From NCBI GenBank assembly GCA_003332035.1, contig QOQI01000003.1:1-64000 (forward strand): a stretch of DNA of 64,000 nucleotides, read 5' to 3'. A program made the translations under genes and the position numbers. Of this stretch, positions 7,179-16,160 are shown in pieces. Within the stretch, counting starts at the first letter, position 1. Every line of letters starts with the position of its first letter. The notes beneath the pieces were generated by a model that was not told the DNA's origin, did not search any database, and saw only the letters and a program-made list of their open reading frames with translations. The stretch comes from Paracoccaceae bacterium. GTDB taxonomy: Bacteria > Pseudomonadota > Alphaproteobacteria > Rhodobacterales > Rhodobacteraceae.

Positions 7179-8285
7179 ATGGCTCAGAGCAGTTCGCGAT
7201 TTGATTTAAGCGCAAAGCTATTGGGCTGGTGGTATAATCAGAAAAATAAAATAATAAAAAATATCCATATTCAGGATTTTCTTTCGCGGTTTCCCATTAC
7301 ATCGAGAGTTGCTAGAAAAGAAGGGGAAGCAATCTTCCAATTAATGACTGGCTTTGTCGATACTCAGATTTTATTCACATTCGTTAAATCGGGTGCCTTA
7401 CAGTATCTTGACGATAGGCCTTTAACTATTGATGAGCTATCGGGCAAAATTGGGATAGACGTTAAAGGTACTGAAATTTTGTGTCGTGCAGGGCACGCTC
7501 TGGGATTGGTTCGCTTAAAATCAAAAAATATTTTTCTAGCTAGGCGGGGAACTCTAATCCTTAGTTTGCCTGGAATGATGGAATTAATAGACCATCATTC
7601 TATTCTCTATGAGGATTTGCTTGACCCCATTTCGCTTTTTGATGGCGAAAAGGAAACGAGGTTGTCCCAATTTTGGCCATATGTTTTTGGTAAGGCGAAA
7701 AGTTTAGATAGTATGGATGTTTCGCGGTATTCTGATTTAATGGCGAAGTCCCAATTTATGGTGGCGCGCGATACAATTGGCAGCATCAAGATTAACAAAG
7801 GTATTAAGTGGTTAGACGTTGGTGGAGGCAGTGGTGCTTTTGCAAGTGAGCTGGTAAAAAAGCACCCATCTTTAAAAATAAGCATATTTGATATTCCGGG
7901 CTCAAATGCTGATAATCAGTCTCATAATTTTATATCTGGTTCTTTTTTTACAGATCAAATTCCAACGGGTTTTGATACGATTTCATGCATACGCGTTTTG
8001 TACGACCATAATGATCAGACGGTTTCTGACTTGCTCACAAAAATTTATTCCGCTTTACCTTTAGGGGGTAAGATAATTATTTCGGAGCCCATGTTGGGTG
8101 AATTAAGTCCAAATAAATGGGGTGATACCTATTTTGCAACATATACTTATGCCATGAAAACAGGGAAAACTCGATCACCTTCACAAGTCGCTGATTTACT
8201 TGTTAAAAATGGGTTTTCAAAGGTTAAAGTTTTTCCTTCACGGCGCCCTTTTGTTACAACTGTCATAGAAGCGCACAAAAATTAA
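7179..8285 (+). CDS. crtF: hydroxyneurosporene O-methyltransferase
   Basis: CrtF, 368 residues, methylates the 1-hydroxyl of hydroxyneurosporene/demethylspheroidene with S-adenosylmethionine. The C-terminal methyltransferase fold shows the SAM loop WLDVGGGSGAFA at about 210-221, and the N-terminal part is the winged-helix dimerisation domain common to such O-methyltransferases. It starts 2 bases after crtE and is surely co-transcribed. The next operon (bchC) has its own control region beginning right after this gene. Confidence 0.9.
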   Translation: MAQSSSRFDLSAKLLGWWYNQKNKIIKNIHIQDFLSRFPITSRVARKEGEAIFQLMTGFVDTQILFTFVKSGALQYLDDRPLTIDELSGKIGIDVKGTEILCRAGHALGLVRLKSKNIFLARRGTLILSLPGMMELIDHHSILYEDLLDPISLFDGEKETRLSQFWPYVFGKAKSLDSMDVSRYSDLMAKSQFMVARDTIGSIKINKGIKWLDVGGGSGAFASELVKKHPSLKISIFDIPGSNADNQSHNFISGSFFTDQIPTGFDTISCIRVLYDHNDQTVSDLLTKIYSALPLGGKIIISEPMLGELSPNKWGDTYFATYTYAMKTGKTRSPSQVADLLVKNGFSKVKVFPSRRPFVTTVIEAHKN

Positions 8286-8294
8286 TTAAGAATG

Positions 8295-8312
8295 TGTCAA
8301 AAAAAATTGACA
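8295..8312. promoter_or_regulatory. predicted PpsR/CrtJ operator upstream of bchC
   Basis: TGTCAAAAAAAATTGACA fits TGT-N12-ACA with TGTCA/TGACA arms, and the right arm is a perfect TTGACA (8307-8312). Two more TGTCA half-sites follow at 8321 and 8334 in direct orientation. The site lies 70 bases before the bchC ATG, as in the bchCXYZ-puf promoter of Rhodobacter. Confidence 0.7.
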
Positions 8313-8381
8313 CTTTGAAATGTCAATATAAACTGTCACTTAAATAACGACTCTTTCTCGTAAAATTACTACGGAGGGTAA

Positions 8382-9323
8382 ATGCAAACGTCCGCTGTGC
8401 TTCTTGAGAAGCCTGAGAGCTTATCTCTTGAAATGGTAGGGTTAAAAGACCCTGGCCAAGATGAGGTCGTTGTGCGTGTTGTACATTCAGGAATTTCCAC
8501 TGGAACAGAAAAGTTATTATGGTCAGGTGCCATGCCACCTTTCCCGGGTTTGGGATATCCTCTAGTTCCTGGTTATGAAGCGGTTGGGGAAATACTAGAG
8601 GCCCCAAAAACAGCGTCTGTAAAGGTTGGGGATCTAGTTTTTGTTCCAGGATCTAATGGTTTTGTAGACGCAAAAGGCCTTTTTGGAGGTTCTGCGCGTC
8701 ACCTAGTAACACCGGTGAAACGTGTAACTAAGATAAATAGTGAAATTGGTGAGAAGGGTGTTTTATATGCTTTGGCAGCCACTGCAAGACATGCGCTCAC
8801 TGGCCCTGATGCTAAATTTCCTGATCTTATTATTGGACATGGAGCTCTAGGTCGTCTGCTAGCCCGGATAACGATAATCGCAGGGGGTAAGCCTCCTACT
8901 GTCTGGGAAATTGATGAAAAACGGACAACTGGGGCGTCTGGATATGAGGTATTGCATCCAGATGAAGATATGAGGCGGGATTATTCGTCTGTCTACGATG
9001 CATCTGGAAGGTCAGATTTATTAGATGATTGGATCGGCAGTTGTTCAGTTGGAGCGGAAATAGTACTCGCGGGTTTTTATGCAGACAGAATAAATTTTGC
9101 CTTTCCTCAAGCTTTTATGAAGGAAATTAAGTTAAGGATCTCAGCAGAATGGAAACAGGCTGATATGCGGGCAGTTAACTCGATGGTCGACGAAGGACAC
9201 CTTTCTCTTGATGGCCTAATTACAAATAGAGCGCCTGCAGAAAATGCTGCATGGGCTTATCAAAAAGCATTTGAAGATGAAAGTTGCAGCAAAATGGTAT
9301 TGGATTGGGGAAATCTAAAATGA
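8382..9323 (+). CDS. bchC: bacteriochlorophyllide a dehydrogenase (3-hydroxyethyl oxidation)
   Basis: BchC, 313 residues, an alcohol-dehydrogenase-like NAD enzyme that oxidises the 3-hydroxyethyl group to 3-acetyl in bacteriochlorophyll a synthesis. GTEKLLWSGAMPPFPGLGYPLVPG is replaced here by the close family pattern around residues 44-66, and the nucleotide-binding GHGALGRLLAR is near 152-162. A GGAGG ribosome-binding site precedes ATG 8382. It opens the operon bchC-bchX-bchY-bchZ-pufQ-pufB-pufA and overlaps bchX by 4 bases. Confidence 0.93.
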   Translation: MQTSAVLLEKPESLSLEMVGLKDPGQDEVVVRVVHSGISTGTEKLLWSGAMPPFPGLGYPLVPGYEAVGEILEAPKTASVKVGDLVFVPGSNGFVDAKGLFGGSARHLVTPVKRVTKINSEIGEKGVLYALAATARHALTGPDAKFPDLIIGHGALGRLLARITIIAGGKPPTVWEIDEKRTTGASGYEVLHPDEDMRRDYSSVYDASGRSDLLDDWIGSCSVGAEIVLAGFYADRINFAFPQAFMKEIKLRISAEWKQADMRAVNSMVDEGHLSLDGLITNRAPAENAAWAYQKAFEDESCSKMVLDWGNLK

Positions 9324-10333
9324 AAGACGATGTGCCAAATTTAAAAGACTACTCCTCACGTTTGAGGGAAGAAGCGAACATGGACTTGGCCGATATAAAG
9401 GCAGATGAAGAGATTAGTGAGCCAACTAAAAAAACTCAAATTATAGCAATTTATGGTAAGGGTGGCATCGGAAAGTCATTCACACTGGCAAATCTTTCTC
9501 ACATGATGGCTGAGCTTGGGAAAAGAGTTCTTCTTATAGGCTGTGATCCAAAATCTGATACAACCTCACTTCTTTTTGGGGGGAAGGCCTGTCCAACGAT
9601 AATAGAAACTTCCACCAAGAAGAAATTAGCCGGAGAAGAAGTTAAGATTGGTGACGTGTGCTTCAAACGGGGTGGGGTCTTCGCGATGGAGCTAGGCGGT
9701 CCCGAGGTAGGGCGAGGTTGCGGTGGCCGCGGTATAATTCATGGTTTTGAATTGCTAGAAAAGCTCGGTTTCCATGATTGGGACTTTGATTACGTTCTTT
9801 TGGATTTTCTTGGTGACGTTGTGTGCGGTGGTTTTGGGTTGCCGATCGCACGAGATATGGCACAGAAAGTTATTTTAGTTGCTTCGAATGATTTACAATC
9901 TTTATATGTGGCTAACAATGTTTGCTCAGCTGTCGAGTATTTCCGAAAACTAGGAGGAAATGTTGGTGTAGCTGGGTTAGTGATTAATAAAGATGACGGA
10001 AGCGGAGAGGCCGCGGCTTTTGCAAAAGTTGCTGATATTCCGGTCCTAGCCTCAATTCCTCAAGATGATGATCTCAGAAAAAAATCAGCCAATTATCAAA
10101 TTGTAGGTACTTCAAAAAGTCAATGGGGTGACCTTTTTACTGAATTAGCTGAAGCTGTAGCTGGCGCACCTCCTATGCGGCCAAAGCCTTTGGATCCGGA
10201 TGGGCTTCTAAACCTTTTTGATAGCAAGGAAACTGGAGGTGATTATACTCTCGTTCCCGCAACAGACGTCGACATGCGGGGCAAGAATGCAAAACCCAAA
10301 GTGTCTTTAGAAGTGGTTTATGACGAGGCTTAA
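9320..10333 (+). CDS. bchX: chlorophyllide a reductase, iron protein subunit X
   Basis: BchX, about 337 residues, is the ATP-dependent electron donor (NifH/BchL-like) of chlorophyllide a reductase, which reduces ring B. The P-loop YGKGGIGKS is present, and the two cluster-ligating cysteines lie in GRGCGGRGI and [11 protein letters not shown]. The ATG at 9320 overlaps the bchC TGA (ATGA) and has GGGG 9 bases before it; an ATG at 9284 inside bchC is in frame but lacks such support. The N-terminal extension before the P-loop distinguishes BchX from BchL. Confidence 0.93.
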   Translation: MKDDVPNLKDYSSRLREEANMDLADIKADEEISEPTKKTQIIAIYGKGGIGKSFTLANLSHMMAELGKRVLLIGCDPKSDTTSLLFGGKACPTIIETSTKKKLAGEEVKIGDVCFKRGGVFAMELGGPEVGRGCGGRGIIHGFELLEKLGFHDWDFDYVLLDFLGDVVCGGFGLPIARDMAQKVILVASNDLQSLYVANNVCSAVEYFRKLGGNVGVAGLVINKDDGSGEAAAFAKVADIPVLASIPQDDDLRKKSANYQIVGTSKSQWGDLFTELAEAVAGAPPMRPKPLDPDGLLNLFDSKETGGDYTLVPATDVDMRGKNAKPKVSLEVVYDEA

Positions 10334-11901
10334 TGGGAAACGAAATTACATACGATAACGCCTCTTCGGCTGAATTAATCTCTCCAAAAAAACTGAGTGA
10401 AGAGCCGCAAGTTATTCAAGGTGAGTCTTCAGACATTGGATGTCATTCAAATTCCACTCAGCTTTCCGCTCTTGCGAATAACAAGAATGCTGAAATTCTT
10501 GAGAAATATGCAAAAGACTATCCTGTGGGCCCTCACGATAAACCACAATCTATGTGCCCAGCTTTTGGGTCCCTTCGTGTTGGGCTAAGAATGAAAAGAG
10601 TAGCAACAGTACTGTCTGGTTCTGCTTGTTGCGTTTATGGTTTGAGTTTTGTCAGTCATTTTTATGGAGCAAGACGATCGGTTGGATATGTTCCTTTTAA
10701 TTCTGAGTCTTTAGTAACAGGAAAACTATTTGAAGATATTAGAGATGCAGTCCATGATATGGCTGATCCTAAAAAGTATGATGCTATAGTAGTCACTAAC
10801 CTCTGTGTTCCAACGGCTAGTGGTGTTCCACTTCGTCTTCTTCCTAACGATATAAACGGTGTAAGAATTATTGGCATTGATGTGCCTGGCTTTGGGGTAC
10901 CTACTCATGCTGAAGCAAAAGACATACTGGCTGGAGCGATGCTAAGTTTCGCTCGGCAAGAAGCCGAAGCAGGACCAGTAGCGGCTCCATCCTCAGGCAA
11001 ATCTGATCGACCAACACTAGCTATTCTTGGCGAAATGTTCCCAGCTGATCCAATGGTTATTGGATCAATGTTGGCGCCGATGGATTTAGCGGCTGGCCCC
11101 GTTTTGCCTGCTCGAGAGTGGAGAGAAATGTATGCTGCATTGGATTGCAGTGCTGTTGCCGCTATCCATCCATTTTATACGGCTACCATGCGAGAATTCG
11201 ATGCTGCTGGAAGACCGTCTATCGGCAGTGCTCCTGTGGGATATGAAGGGACAGCATCTTGGTTAGAAAGTGTTGGTGAGGTTTTTGGCGTTTCAAAAGC
11301 AAAAATATCTAAAGCAAAGAGCGCTGTCCTGCCTAATATTAAAAAATCATTAAAAGATAATGAACTTAAAGGACGAATAACGGTTTCTGGTTATGAGGGG
11401 AGTGAACTAATTGTAGCTAGGCTTCTATCTGAGAGTGGAATTGATGTTCCTTATGTTGGAACGGCCTGTCCGCGTACACCTATGGCTGAAAAAGATGCAG
11501 AATGGCTCGAGGCCAAAGGTGCCGTTGTTAAGTTTCGTGCTTCACTTGAAGATGATATTTCTGCGGCGGAAGCATTTGAACCAGATTTAGCAATCGGAAC
11601 GACTCCTTTAGTTCAGCATTTCAAGCAAAAAGGTAAGTCGGCCCTATATTTTACAAATCTTGTCTCAGCGAGACCGCTTATGGGGCAGTCTGGAGCCGGA
11701 AGCTTTAATCAATTGATCAACGGCGTTTTGAATAATTCTGAGAAAATGCAAAGCCTTCAAAACTTTTTTGAAGGCGTGGGTTCTGGCGATACCTCTGGCG
11801 TATGGGAGGGTGAACCTAATCTAAGACCAGAATTTCGGGCTCAAAACCAGAAGAAGCTTGAAAAAGCTGCTCGCGCAGCCAAAGCGCAGGAGATGATCTG
11901 A
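10333..11901 (+). CDS. bchY: chlorophyllide a reductase subunit Y
   Basis: BchY, 522 residues, is one half of the BchYZ catalytic component (nitrogenase NifDK-like). Cysteines in [18 protein letters not shown] and TNLCVPT are placed as for cluster ligands at the subunit interface. Translation is coupled to its neighbours: its ATG shares a base with the bchX stop, and its stop overlaps the bchZ start. A non-conserved polar N-terminus of about 70 residues precedes the family core. Confidence 0.93.
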   Translation: MGNEITYDNASSAELISPKKLSEEPQVIQGESSDIGCHSNSTQLSALANNKNAEILEKYAKDYPVGPHDKPQSMCPAFGSLRVGLRMKRVATVLSGSACCVYGLSFVSHFYGARRSVGYVPFNSESLVTGKLFEDIRDAVHDMADPKKYDAIVVTNLCVPTASGVPLRLLPNDINGVRIIGIDVPGFGVPTHAEAKDILAGAMLSFARQEAEAGPVAAPSSGKSDRPTLAILGEMFPADPMVIGSMLAPMDLAAGPVLPAREWREMYAALDCSAVAAIHPFYTATMREFDAAGRPSIGSAPVGYEGTASWLESVGEVFGVSKAKISKAKSAVLPNIKKSLKDNELKGRITVSGYEGSELIVARLLSESGIDVPYVGTACPRTPMAEKDAEWLEAKGAVVKFRASLEDDISAAEAFEPDLAIGTTPLVQHFKQKGKSALYFTNLVSARPLMGQSGAGSFNQLINGVLNNSEKMQSLQNFFEGVGSGDTSGVWEGEPNLRPEFRAQNQKKLEKAARAAKAQEMI

Positions 11902-13373
11902 TGTTAGTACAAGATCATGATCGTGCTGGTGGGTATTGGGGTGCTGTTTACGCTTTTTGTGCTGTGAAAGGATTGCAAGTCGTAATTGATGGTCCAGTAG
12001 GATGTGAAAACTTGCCCGTTACGTCAGTATTACATTATACAGATGGGTTGCCACCTCATGAACTGCCTATTGTTGTAACAGGATTGGGAGAAGAAGAGCT
12101 CGGGAGAGATGGTACTGAGGGGGCTATGAAAAGGGCCTGGAATACGTTAGATCCAGCACTGCCTGCAGTTGTTGTCACAGGATCAATTGCAGAGATGATT
12201 GGCGGTGGGGTTACACCGCAAGGGACATCAATCCAGAGATTTCTTCCTAGAACCATTGATGAAGATCAATGGCAGTCTGGTGATAGGGCAATGACTTGGA
12301 TATTCACCGAGTTTGGAATGACGAAGGGCAGAATGCCTCCTGAAAAGAAAAGACCCGAAGACTCTAAGCCTCGTGTAAATATATTAGGCCCAATGTATGG
12401 TACCTTTAATATGCCTAGTGATCTTGCTGAAATACGGCGTTTAATTGAAGGCATTGGTGCTGAAGTTAACATGGTTATGCCATTGGGCGCGCATTTGGCG
12501 GAGATGCGAAATTTAGTAAATGCAGATGTGAATATCTGCATGTATCGCGAATTTGGACGCGGGTTATGCGAAGTTCTTGGTAAGCCATATTTACAGGCAC
12601 CAATTGGAATGGAGAGCACTACAAAATTTCTTAAAAAATTAGGTGAAATGTTGGATTTAGATCCAGAGCCTTTTATTGAAAAAGAAAAACACTCCACATT
12701 GAAACCTATTTGGGATCTTTGGCGTTCTGTGACACAGGATTTCTTTGCGACTGCTGAATTTGCGATTGTTGCAAATGAAACTTACTCACGCGGGATACGA
12801 AATTATCTTGAAACTGACTTTGGGTTTCCTTGTGCTTTTGCTGTGGGTAGAGTTGCTGGTCAAAAAACTGATAATGATGAGGTCAGAAAACTTTTCAATG
12901 AAAAAAGGCCTCTGATTGTTTTTGGATCAATAAATGAAAAAATTTATCTTTCAGAACTAAAGGGTGGTCACGGTCCGGAACCTGCCTTTATTCCTGCATC
13001 ATTTCCAGGTGCAGCTATTCGACGGGCAACAGGGACCCCTTTTATGGGGTATGCTGGAGCAACATATTTACTTCAGGAATTGTGTAATGGTTTGTTTGAT
13101 GCCTTATTCCATATTTTACCATTAGCCAGTGAAATGGACGCTACCGAAGCTACTTTGGTGAATCTGAAAAAAGATTTACCGTGGGATCCTGAGGCTCAAA
13201 GTGAACTAGACAGAATTGTAGCAACCCATCCTATTTTAACAAGGATTTCGGCAGCTAAAAGACTTCGAGATCAAGCAGAGGCTCAAACTCTAAAAGTTGG
13301 AGGTGAGCGCGTTGATCTTGAAACAATATCCGCTCTAGGAAATCAAAACTTATCAGAATTAAACGGAGGTTAG
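11901..13373 (+). CDS. bchZ: chlorophyllide a reductase subunit Z
   Basis: BchZ, 490 residues, pairs with BchY to reduce the C7=C8 bond of chlorophyllide a. The N-terminal [20 protein letters not shown] and the Cys in [11 protein letters not shown] are family hallmarks. It sits between bchY and pufQ, 4 bases before pufQ. The length is that of the family. Confidence 0.93.
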   Translation: MLVQDHDRAGGYWGAVYAFCAVKGLQVVIDGPVGCENLPVTSVLHYTDGLPPHELPIVVTGLGEEELGRDGTEGAMKRAWNTLDPALPAVVVTGSIAEMIGGGVTPQGTSIQRFLPRTIDEDQWQSGDRAMTWIFTEFGMTKGRMPPEKKRPEDSKPRVNILGPMYGTFNMPSDLAEIRRLIEGIGAEVNMVMPLGAHLAEMRNLVNADVNICMYREFGRGLCEVLGKPYLQAPIGMESTTKFLKKLGEMLDLDPEPFIEKEKHSTLKPIWDLWRSVTQDFFATAEFAIVANETYSRGIRNYLETDFGFPCAFAVGRVAGQKTDNDEVRKLFNEKRPLIVFGSINEKIYLSELKGGHGPEPAFIPASFPGAAIRRATGTPFMGYAGATYLLQELCNGLFDALFHILPLASEMDATEATLVNLKKDLPWDPEAQSELDRIVATHPILTRISAAKRLRDQAEAQTLKVGGERVDLETISALGNQNLSELNGG

Positions 13374-13377
13374 TGTT

Positions 13378-13599
13378 ATGTCAGAAACATTTCAAACTCA
13401 TCAAGGCCATAGAAAAAAAATTAACGCTCGCTGGGAATACGCAGTGATATTTTGGTTAATTTTCATAGCGGCAAGCCCGTTTTCAATGATCTTCTGGCTT
13501 GTTGATATGTATAGGAGAAAAAGTATTTTTGTTGATGGTCCTGTAACTCGTGCTTGGCTCGAGGCCCATAGGATCACACCAGTAATTTTCTCGGTCTGA
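13378..13599 (+). CDS. pufQ: PufQ, photosynthetic pigment/complex regulatory membrane protein
   Basis: A 73-residue protein with one transmembrane helix (about 20-43), in the canonical place between bchZ and pufB. Known PufQ proteins help deliver bacteriochlorophyll intermediates and modulate tetrapyrrole flux. GGAGG lies ahead of ATG 13378. Its stop codon is inside a hairpin (13587-13613), the first of several RNA structures in the puf leader. The sequence is less conserved than its neighbours, so the call leans on position and topology. Confidence 0.85.
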   Translation: MSETFQTHQGHRKKINARWEYAVIFWLIFIAASPFSMIFWLVDMYRRKSIFVDGPVTRAWLEAHRITPVIFSV

Positions 13600-13613
13600 A
13601 TCAGCCCGAGAAA
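13587..13613 (+). other. puf mRNA hairpin at the end of pufQ
   Basis: TTTCTCGG and CCGAGAAA form a perfect 8-bp stem around the pufQ stop codon. A second stem TCTGCA-TTT-TGCAGA follows at 13624-13638. In Rhodobacter, structures in this leader take part in processing of puf mRNA ahead of pufB. Confidence 0.5.
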
Positions 13614-13721
13614 TGAGAGCTGCTCTGCATTTTGCAGATCAGAACCCCAAAGAGAATGAATCTCGGAGGGACCCGGCCATAGGGGAACTGTGGCGCCATG
13701 AAACATTCTGGAGGATATTTC

Positions 13722-13877
13722 ATGTCAAGCAAAAGTGACCTGTCTTTTACAGGTTTAACAGACGAACAAGCGCAGGAGTTGCATTCTGTTTATTTGAGTG
13801 GGATGTGGTTATTTGTAACCGCATGCATCTTAGCTCACGTAGCAACGTACATCTACCGCCCTTGGTTCGCATTTTAG
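13722..13877 (+). CDS. pufB: LH1 antenna beta polypeptide
   Basis: PufB, 51 residues, is a bacteriochlorophyll-binding single helix of the core antenna. The N-terminus [17 protein letters not shown] is the LH1 beta signature, the axial His of the pigment site is in ILAHVATY, and the C-terminus has YRPWF. A strong GGAGG stands 8 bases before ATG 13722. It is intact, with no sign of decay, although the reaction-centre genes that normally follow pufA are missing. Confidence 0.95.
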   Translation: MSSKSDLSFTGLTDEQAQELHSVYLSGMWLFVTACILAHVATYIYRPWFAF

Positions 13878-13890
13878 GGAGGATTGATTT

Positions 13891-14052
13891 ATGGCTAAAT
13901 TCTATAAAATCTGGCTCGTTTTCGATCCACGCCGTGTGTTTGTAGCACAAGGTGTTTTCCTATTCTTGCTAGCAGCGATGATACATCTCGTTCTGCTCAG
14001 CACGGAGCATTTCAACTGGTTTGAATCAGCAGCTGCAGCAGCTGGTGGTTAA
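13891..14052 (+). CDS. pufA: LH1 antenna alpha polypeptide
   Basis: PufA, 53 residues, the partner of PufB in the LH1 ring. It opens with [18 protein letters not shown], has the pigment-ligating His in [11 protein letters not shown] and ends in FNWFE followed by an Ala-rich tail. GGGAGG lies 8 bases before its ATG. In Rhodobacter and Roseobacter pufL starts shortly after this gene; here the next gene is dxs, 149 bases on. Confidence 0.95.
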   Translation: MAKFYKIWLVFDPRRVFVAQGVFLFLLAAMIHLVLLSTEHFNWFESAAAAAGG

Positions 14053-14201
14053 GCCCTTGTTATGTACGAGGTGAACTAAAAAATAATGCTGCGGGCGTGT
14101 GGCATAGCCATTTGCCCGCAGCGATAAATTTGTATTAAAGGTGGAGAGAAGAGATAGCATCGTCCAACATTGCTGGGCGCTGTGACTTTAAGGGTAAATG
14201 A
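14053..14201 (+). other. pufA-dxs junction lacking pufL, pufM and pufX/pufC
   Basis: This 149-base stretch replaces what is normally about 2-3 kb carrying pufL, pufM and pufX or pufC. All frames were inspected and no fragment resembling PufL, PufM, PufX or PufC was seen. It holds a strong hairpin (14088-14122), then a purine-rich AAAGGTGGAGAGAAGAG that resembles a ribosome-binding site without a start codon after it, and the AAGGG site used by dxs. Confidence 0.75.
14088..14122 (+). other. puf intercistronic hairpin downstream of pufA
   Basis: GCTGCGGGC pairs with GCCCGCAGC (9 bp), and inside it TGGC-ATA-GCCA forms a second stem. No T-run follows, so it is more like the RNA-stabilising hairpin known between pufA and pufL in Rhodobacter than a terminator. 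It would set apart a stable pufBA message from dxs. Confidence 0.6.
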
Positions 14202-16148
14202 ATGTCGAAAAATCTTGAAAGTTCTCTGCTTAATAAAGTTAAAACACCCAAAGATTTGCGTCTTCTGAACGATAGTCAATTGGATCAGGTATCCAAGGAA
14301 CTCAGAAATGAGGTTATCGAAGTAGTTTCTCAAACGGGAGGGCACTTAGGATCTTCACTTGGGGTGGTAGAGCTAACAGTAGCTTTGCATGCAGTATTTA
14401 ATACTCCCTTTGATAAGCTTATCTGGGATGTTGGTCATCAGTGTTACCCGCATAAAATAATTACAGAACGCAGAAAAGATATGAGCACTCTTCGGCAGAA
14501 GGGTGGTATAAGTGGTTTCACAAAACGTAGCGAGAGCGAGTACGATCCTTTTGGTGCTGCTCACAGCTCAACTTCAATATCAGCAGCCCTTGGCTTTACT
14601 ATGGCTAGAGAATTAGGTCAGCCTGTTGGCGATACAATTGCTGTTATAGGAGATGGATCCATTACAGCAGGTATGGCTTATGAAGCCCTGAATAATGCTG
14701 GAAGCGAAAATAAGAGAATGTTCGTGATCCTTAATGATAACGAAATGTCAATTGCTCCTCCAGTTGGCGCAATGTCATCCTATTTATCCACAATTAATTC
14801 TCACCAGGCATTCGAAAAATTAAAGCTTTTTGGGGAAGAAATTGAAAGTCATTTGCCTTCTACACTTAGAGAGGGCGCCAGAAGAGCACGACAACTTGTT
14901 ACTGGTAAAAGCCAGTCGACGTTTTTTGAAGACCTAGGTTTTAATTATCTTGGACCAATTGATGGGCACGATATGCAACAGTTACTTTATGTTCTGCGTG
15001 CCGCTAAGTTTAGGTCAACTGGTCCTACTTTAATTCATGTTTGTACTAAAAAAGGCCACGGGTATGCACCAGCGGAAAATTCCGCTGATAAGTATCATGG
15101 AGTTTCGAAATTCAATGTTCAGACTGGGCAGCAATCCAAGGCTCCAGCTAATGCTCCGTCGTACACCAGTATTTTTGGCAAATCACTCCTCGAAGAAGCA
15201 AAGTTAGATGCAAGAGTGGTTGGAATAACAGCAGCAATGCCATCTGGAACAGGACTAAACATAATGGCAACAGAGTTGCCTGAGCGAGTTTTTGACGTCG
15301 GCATCGCTGAACAACATGGTGTTACTTTTGCTGCTGGCCTTGCTGCAGGAGGGATGAAGCCATTTTGTGCGATTTATTCAACCTTTTTACAACGTGCCTA
15401 TGATCAAATTGTTCACGATGTAGCATTGCAGAACCTTCCAGTACGTTTTGCCATTGATAGAGCAGGTTTAGTTGGAGCAGACGGAGCCACTCATGCTGGT
15501 GTATTTGATATTTCTTATATGTCTAATATTCCTAATATGACTGTTATGGCTGCTGCTGACGAAGCAGAATTGGTTCATATGGTCAGAACTGCAGTAGAGT
15601 TCGATGAAGGGCCTATTGCTTTTAGATATCCCCGTGGAAATGGCACAGGTATTCAATTGCCGAAACGAGGCGAAATCTTACAAATAGGTAAAGGACGCAT
15701 TATCCAAGAAGGGACAGACCTCGTTATCGTATCGTTTGGTGCTCATATGAATTTGGTTAAGGATGCGGAGGTGGCTTTAGCCAAAATGGGTGTTAGTGTG
15801 ACAATTGCTGACGCAAGGTTTGCAAAACCTTTAGACGTCGAACTTATTAATCAATTAATGGAAAATCACCCATGTATGTTGACAGTTGAACAAGGTTCCA
15901 TGGGGGGCTTTGGAAGCATTGTTCTTCAACATGTTAACAAGAATAAATCAATAAATGAAAATTTAATATTTGATAGTATTTTCGTGGCAGATAAATTTAT
16001 TGATCAAGCGGATGTCAACTCAATGTATGAAGACGCAGGTTTGGGAATAGACAGTATAATTGATAAAAGCATCACGTTGATCGAGCGAAGCAGTCAAATT
16101 TCGAAAAAATTCGATTTTGGCGATTTCAAAGAAAATGCAGTTTTCTAA
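14202..16148 (+). CDS. dxs: 1-deoxy-D-xylulose-5-phosphate synthase
   Basis: Dxs, 648 residues, a thiamine-diphosphate enzyme that condenses pyruvate and glyceraldehyde-3-phosphate in the first step of the MEP isoprenoid pathway. GHQCYPHKI, the ThDP motif GDGSITAGMAYEALNNAG and the transketolase-type RGLVGADGATHAG-like stretch (here DRAGLVGADGATHAGVFD) are clear. In Rhodobacter dxs follows pufX at the end of the puf operon, so its position here marks the expected right border of the missing pufLM. It supplies precursors for carotenoids and phytyl. Confidence 0.95.
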   Translation: MSKNLESSLLNKVKTPKDLRLLNDSQLDQVSKELRNEVIEVVSQTGGHLGSSLGVVELTVALHAVFNTPFDKLIWDVGHQCYPHKIITERRKDMSTLRQKGGISGFTKRSESEYDPFGAAHSSTSISAALGFTMARELGQPVGDTIAVIGDGSITAGMAYEALNNAGSENKRMFVILNDNEMSIAPPVGAMSSYLSTINSHQAFEKLKLFGEEIESHLPSTLREGARRARQLVTGKSQSTFFEDLGFNYLGPIDGHDMQQLLYVLRAAKFRSTGPTLIHVCTKKGHGYAPAENSADKYHGVSKFNVQTGQQSKAPANAPSYTSIFGKSLLEEAKLDARVVGITAAMPSGTGLNIMATELPERVFDVGIAEQHGVTFAAGLAAGGMKPFCAIYSTFLQRAYDQIVHDVALQNLPVRFAIDRAGLVGADGATHAGVFDISYMSNIPNMTVMAAADEAELVHMVRTAVEFDEGPIAFRYPRGNGTGIQLPKRGEILQIGKGRIIQEGTDLVIVSFGAHMNLVKDAEVALAKMGVSVTIADARFAKPLDVELINQLMENHPCMLTVEQGSMGGFGSIVLQHVNKNKSINENLIFDSIFVADKFIDQADVNSMYEDAGLGIDSIIDKSITLIERSSQISKKFDFGDFKENAVF

Positions 16149-16160
16149 AGAAAAGTAAAT

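Noticed and set aside
9284-9319. Upstream ATG extending BchX into bchC
   Set aside because: The ATG at 9320 has a GGGG site and an ATGA overlap with the bchC stop; the extension has no family support.
14088-14122. Rho-independent terminator after pufA
   Set aside because: The stem is strong but no T-run follows; an RNA-stabilising hairpin fits better.
14053-14201. Short PufL or PufM remnants in the pufA-dxs gap
   Set aside because: No frame shows PufL/PufM-like sequence; only a ribosome-binding-like purine run is left.
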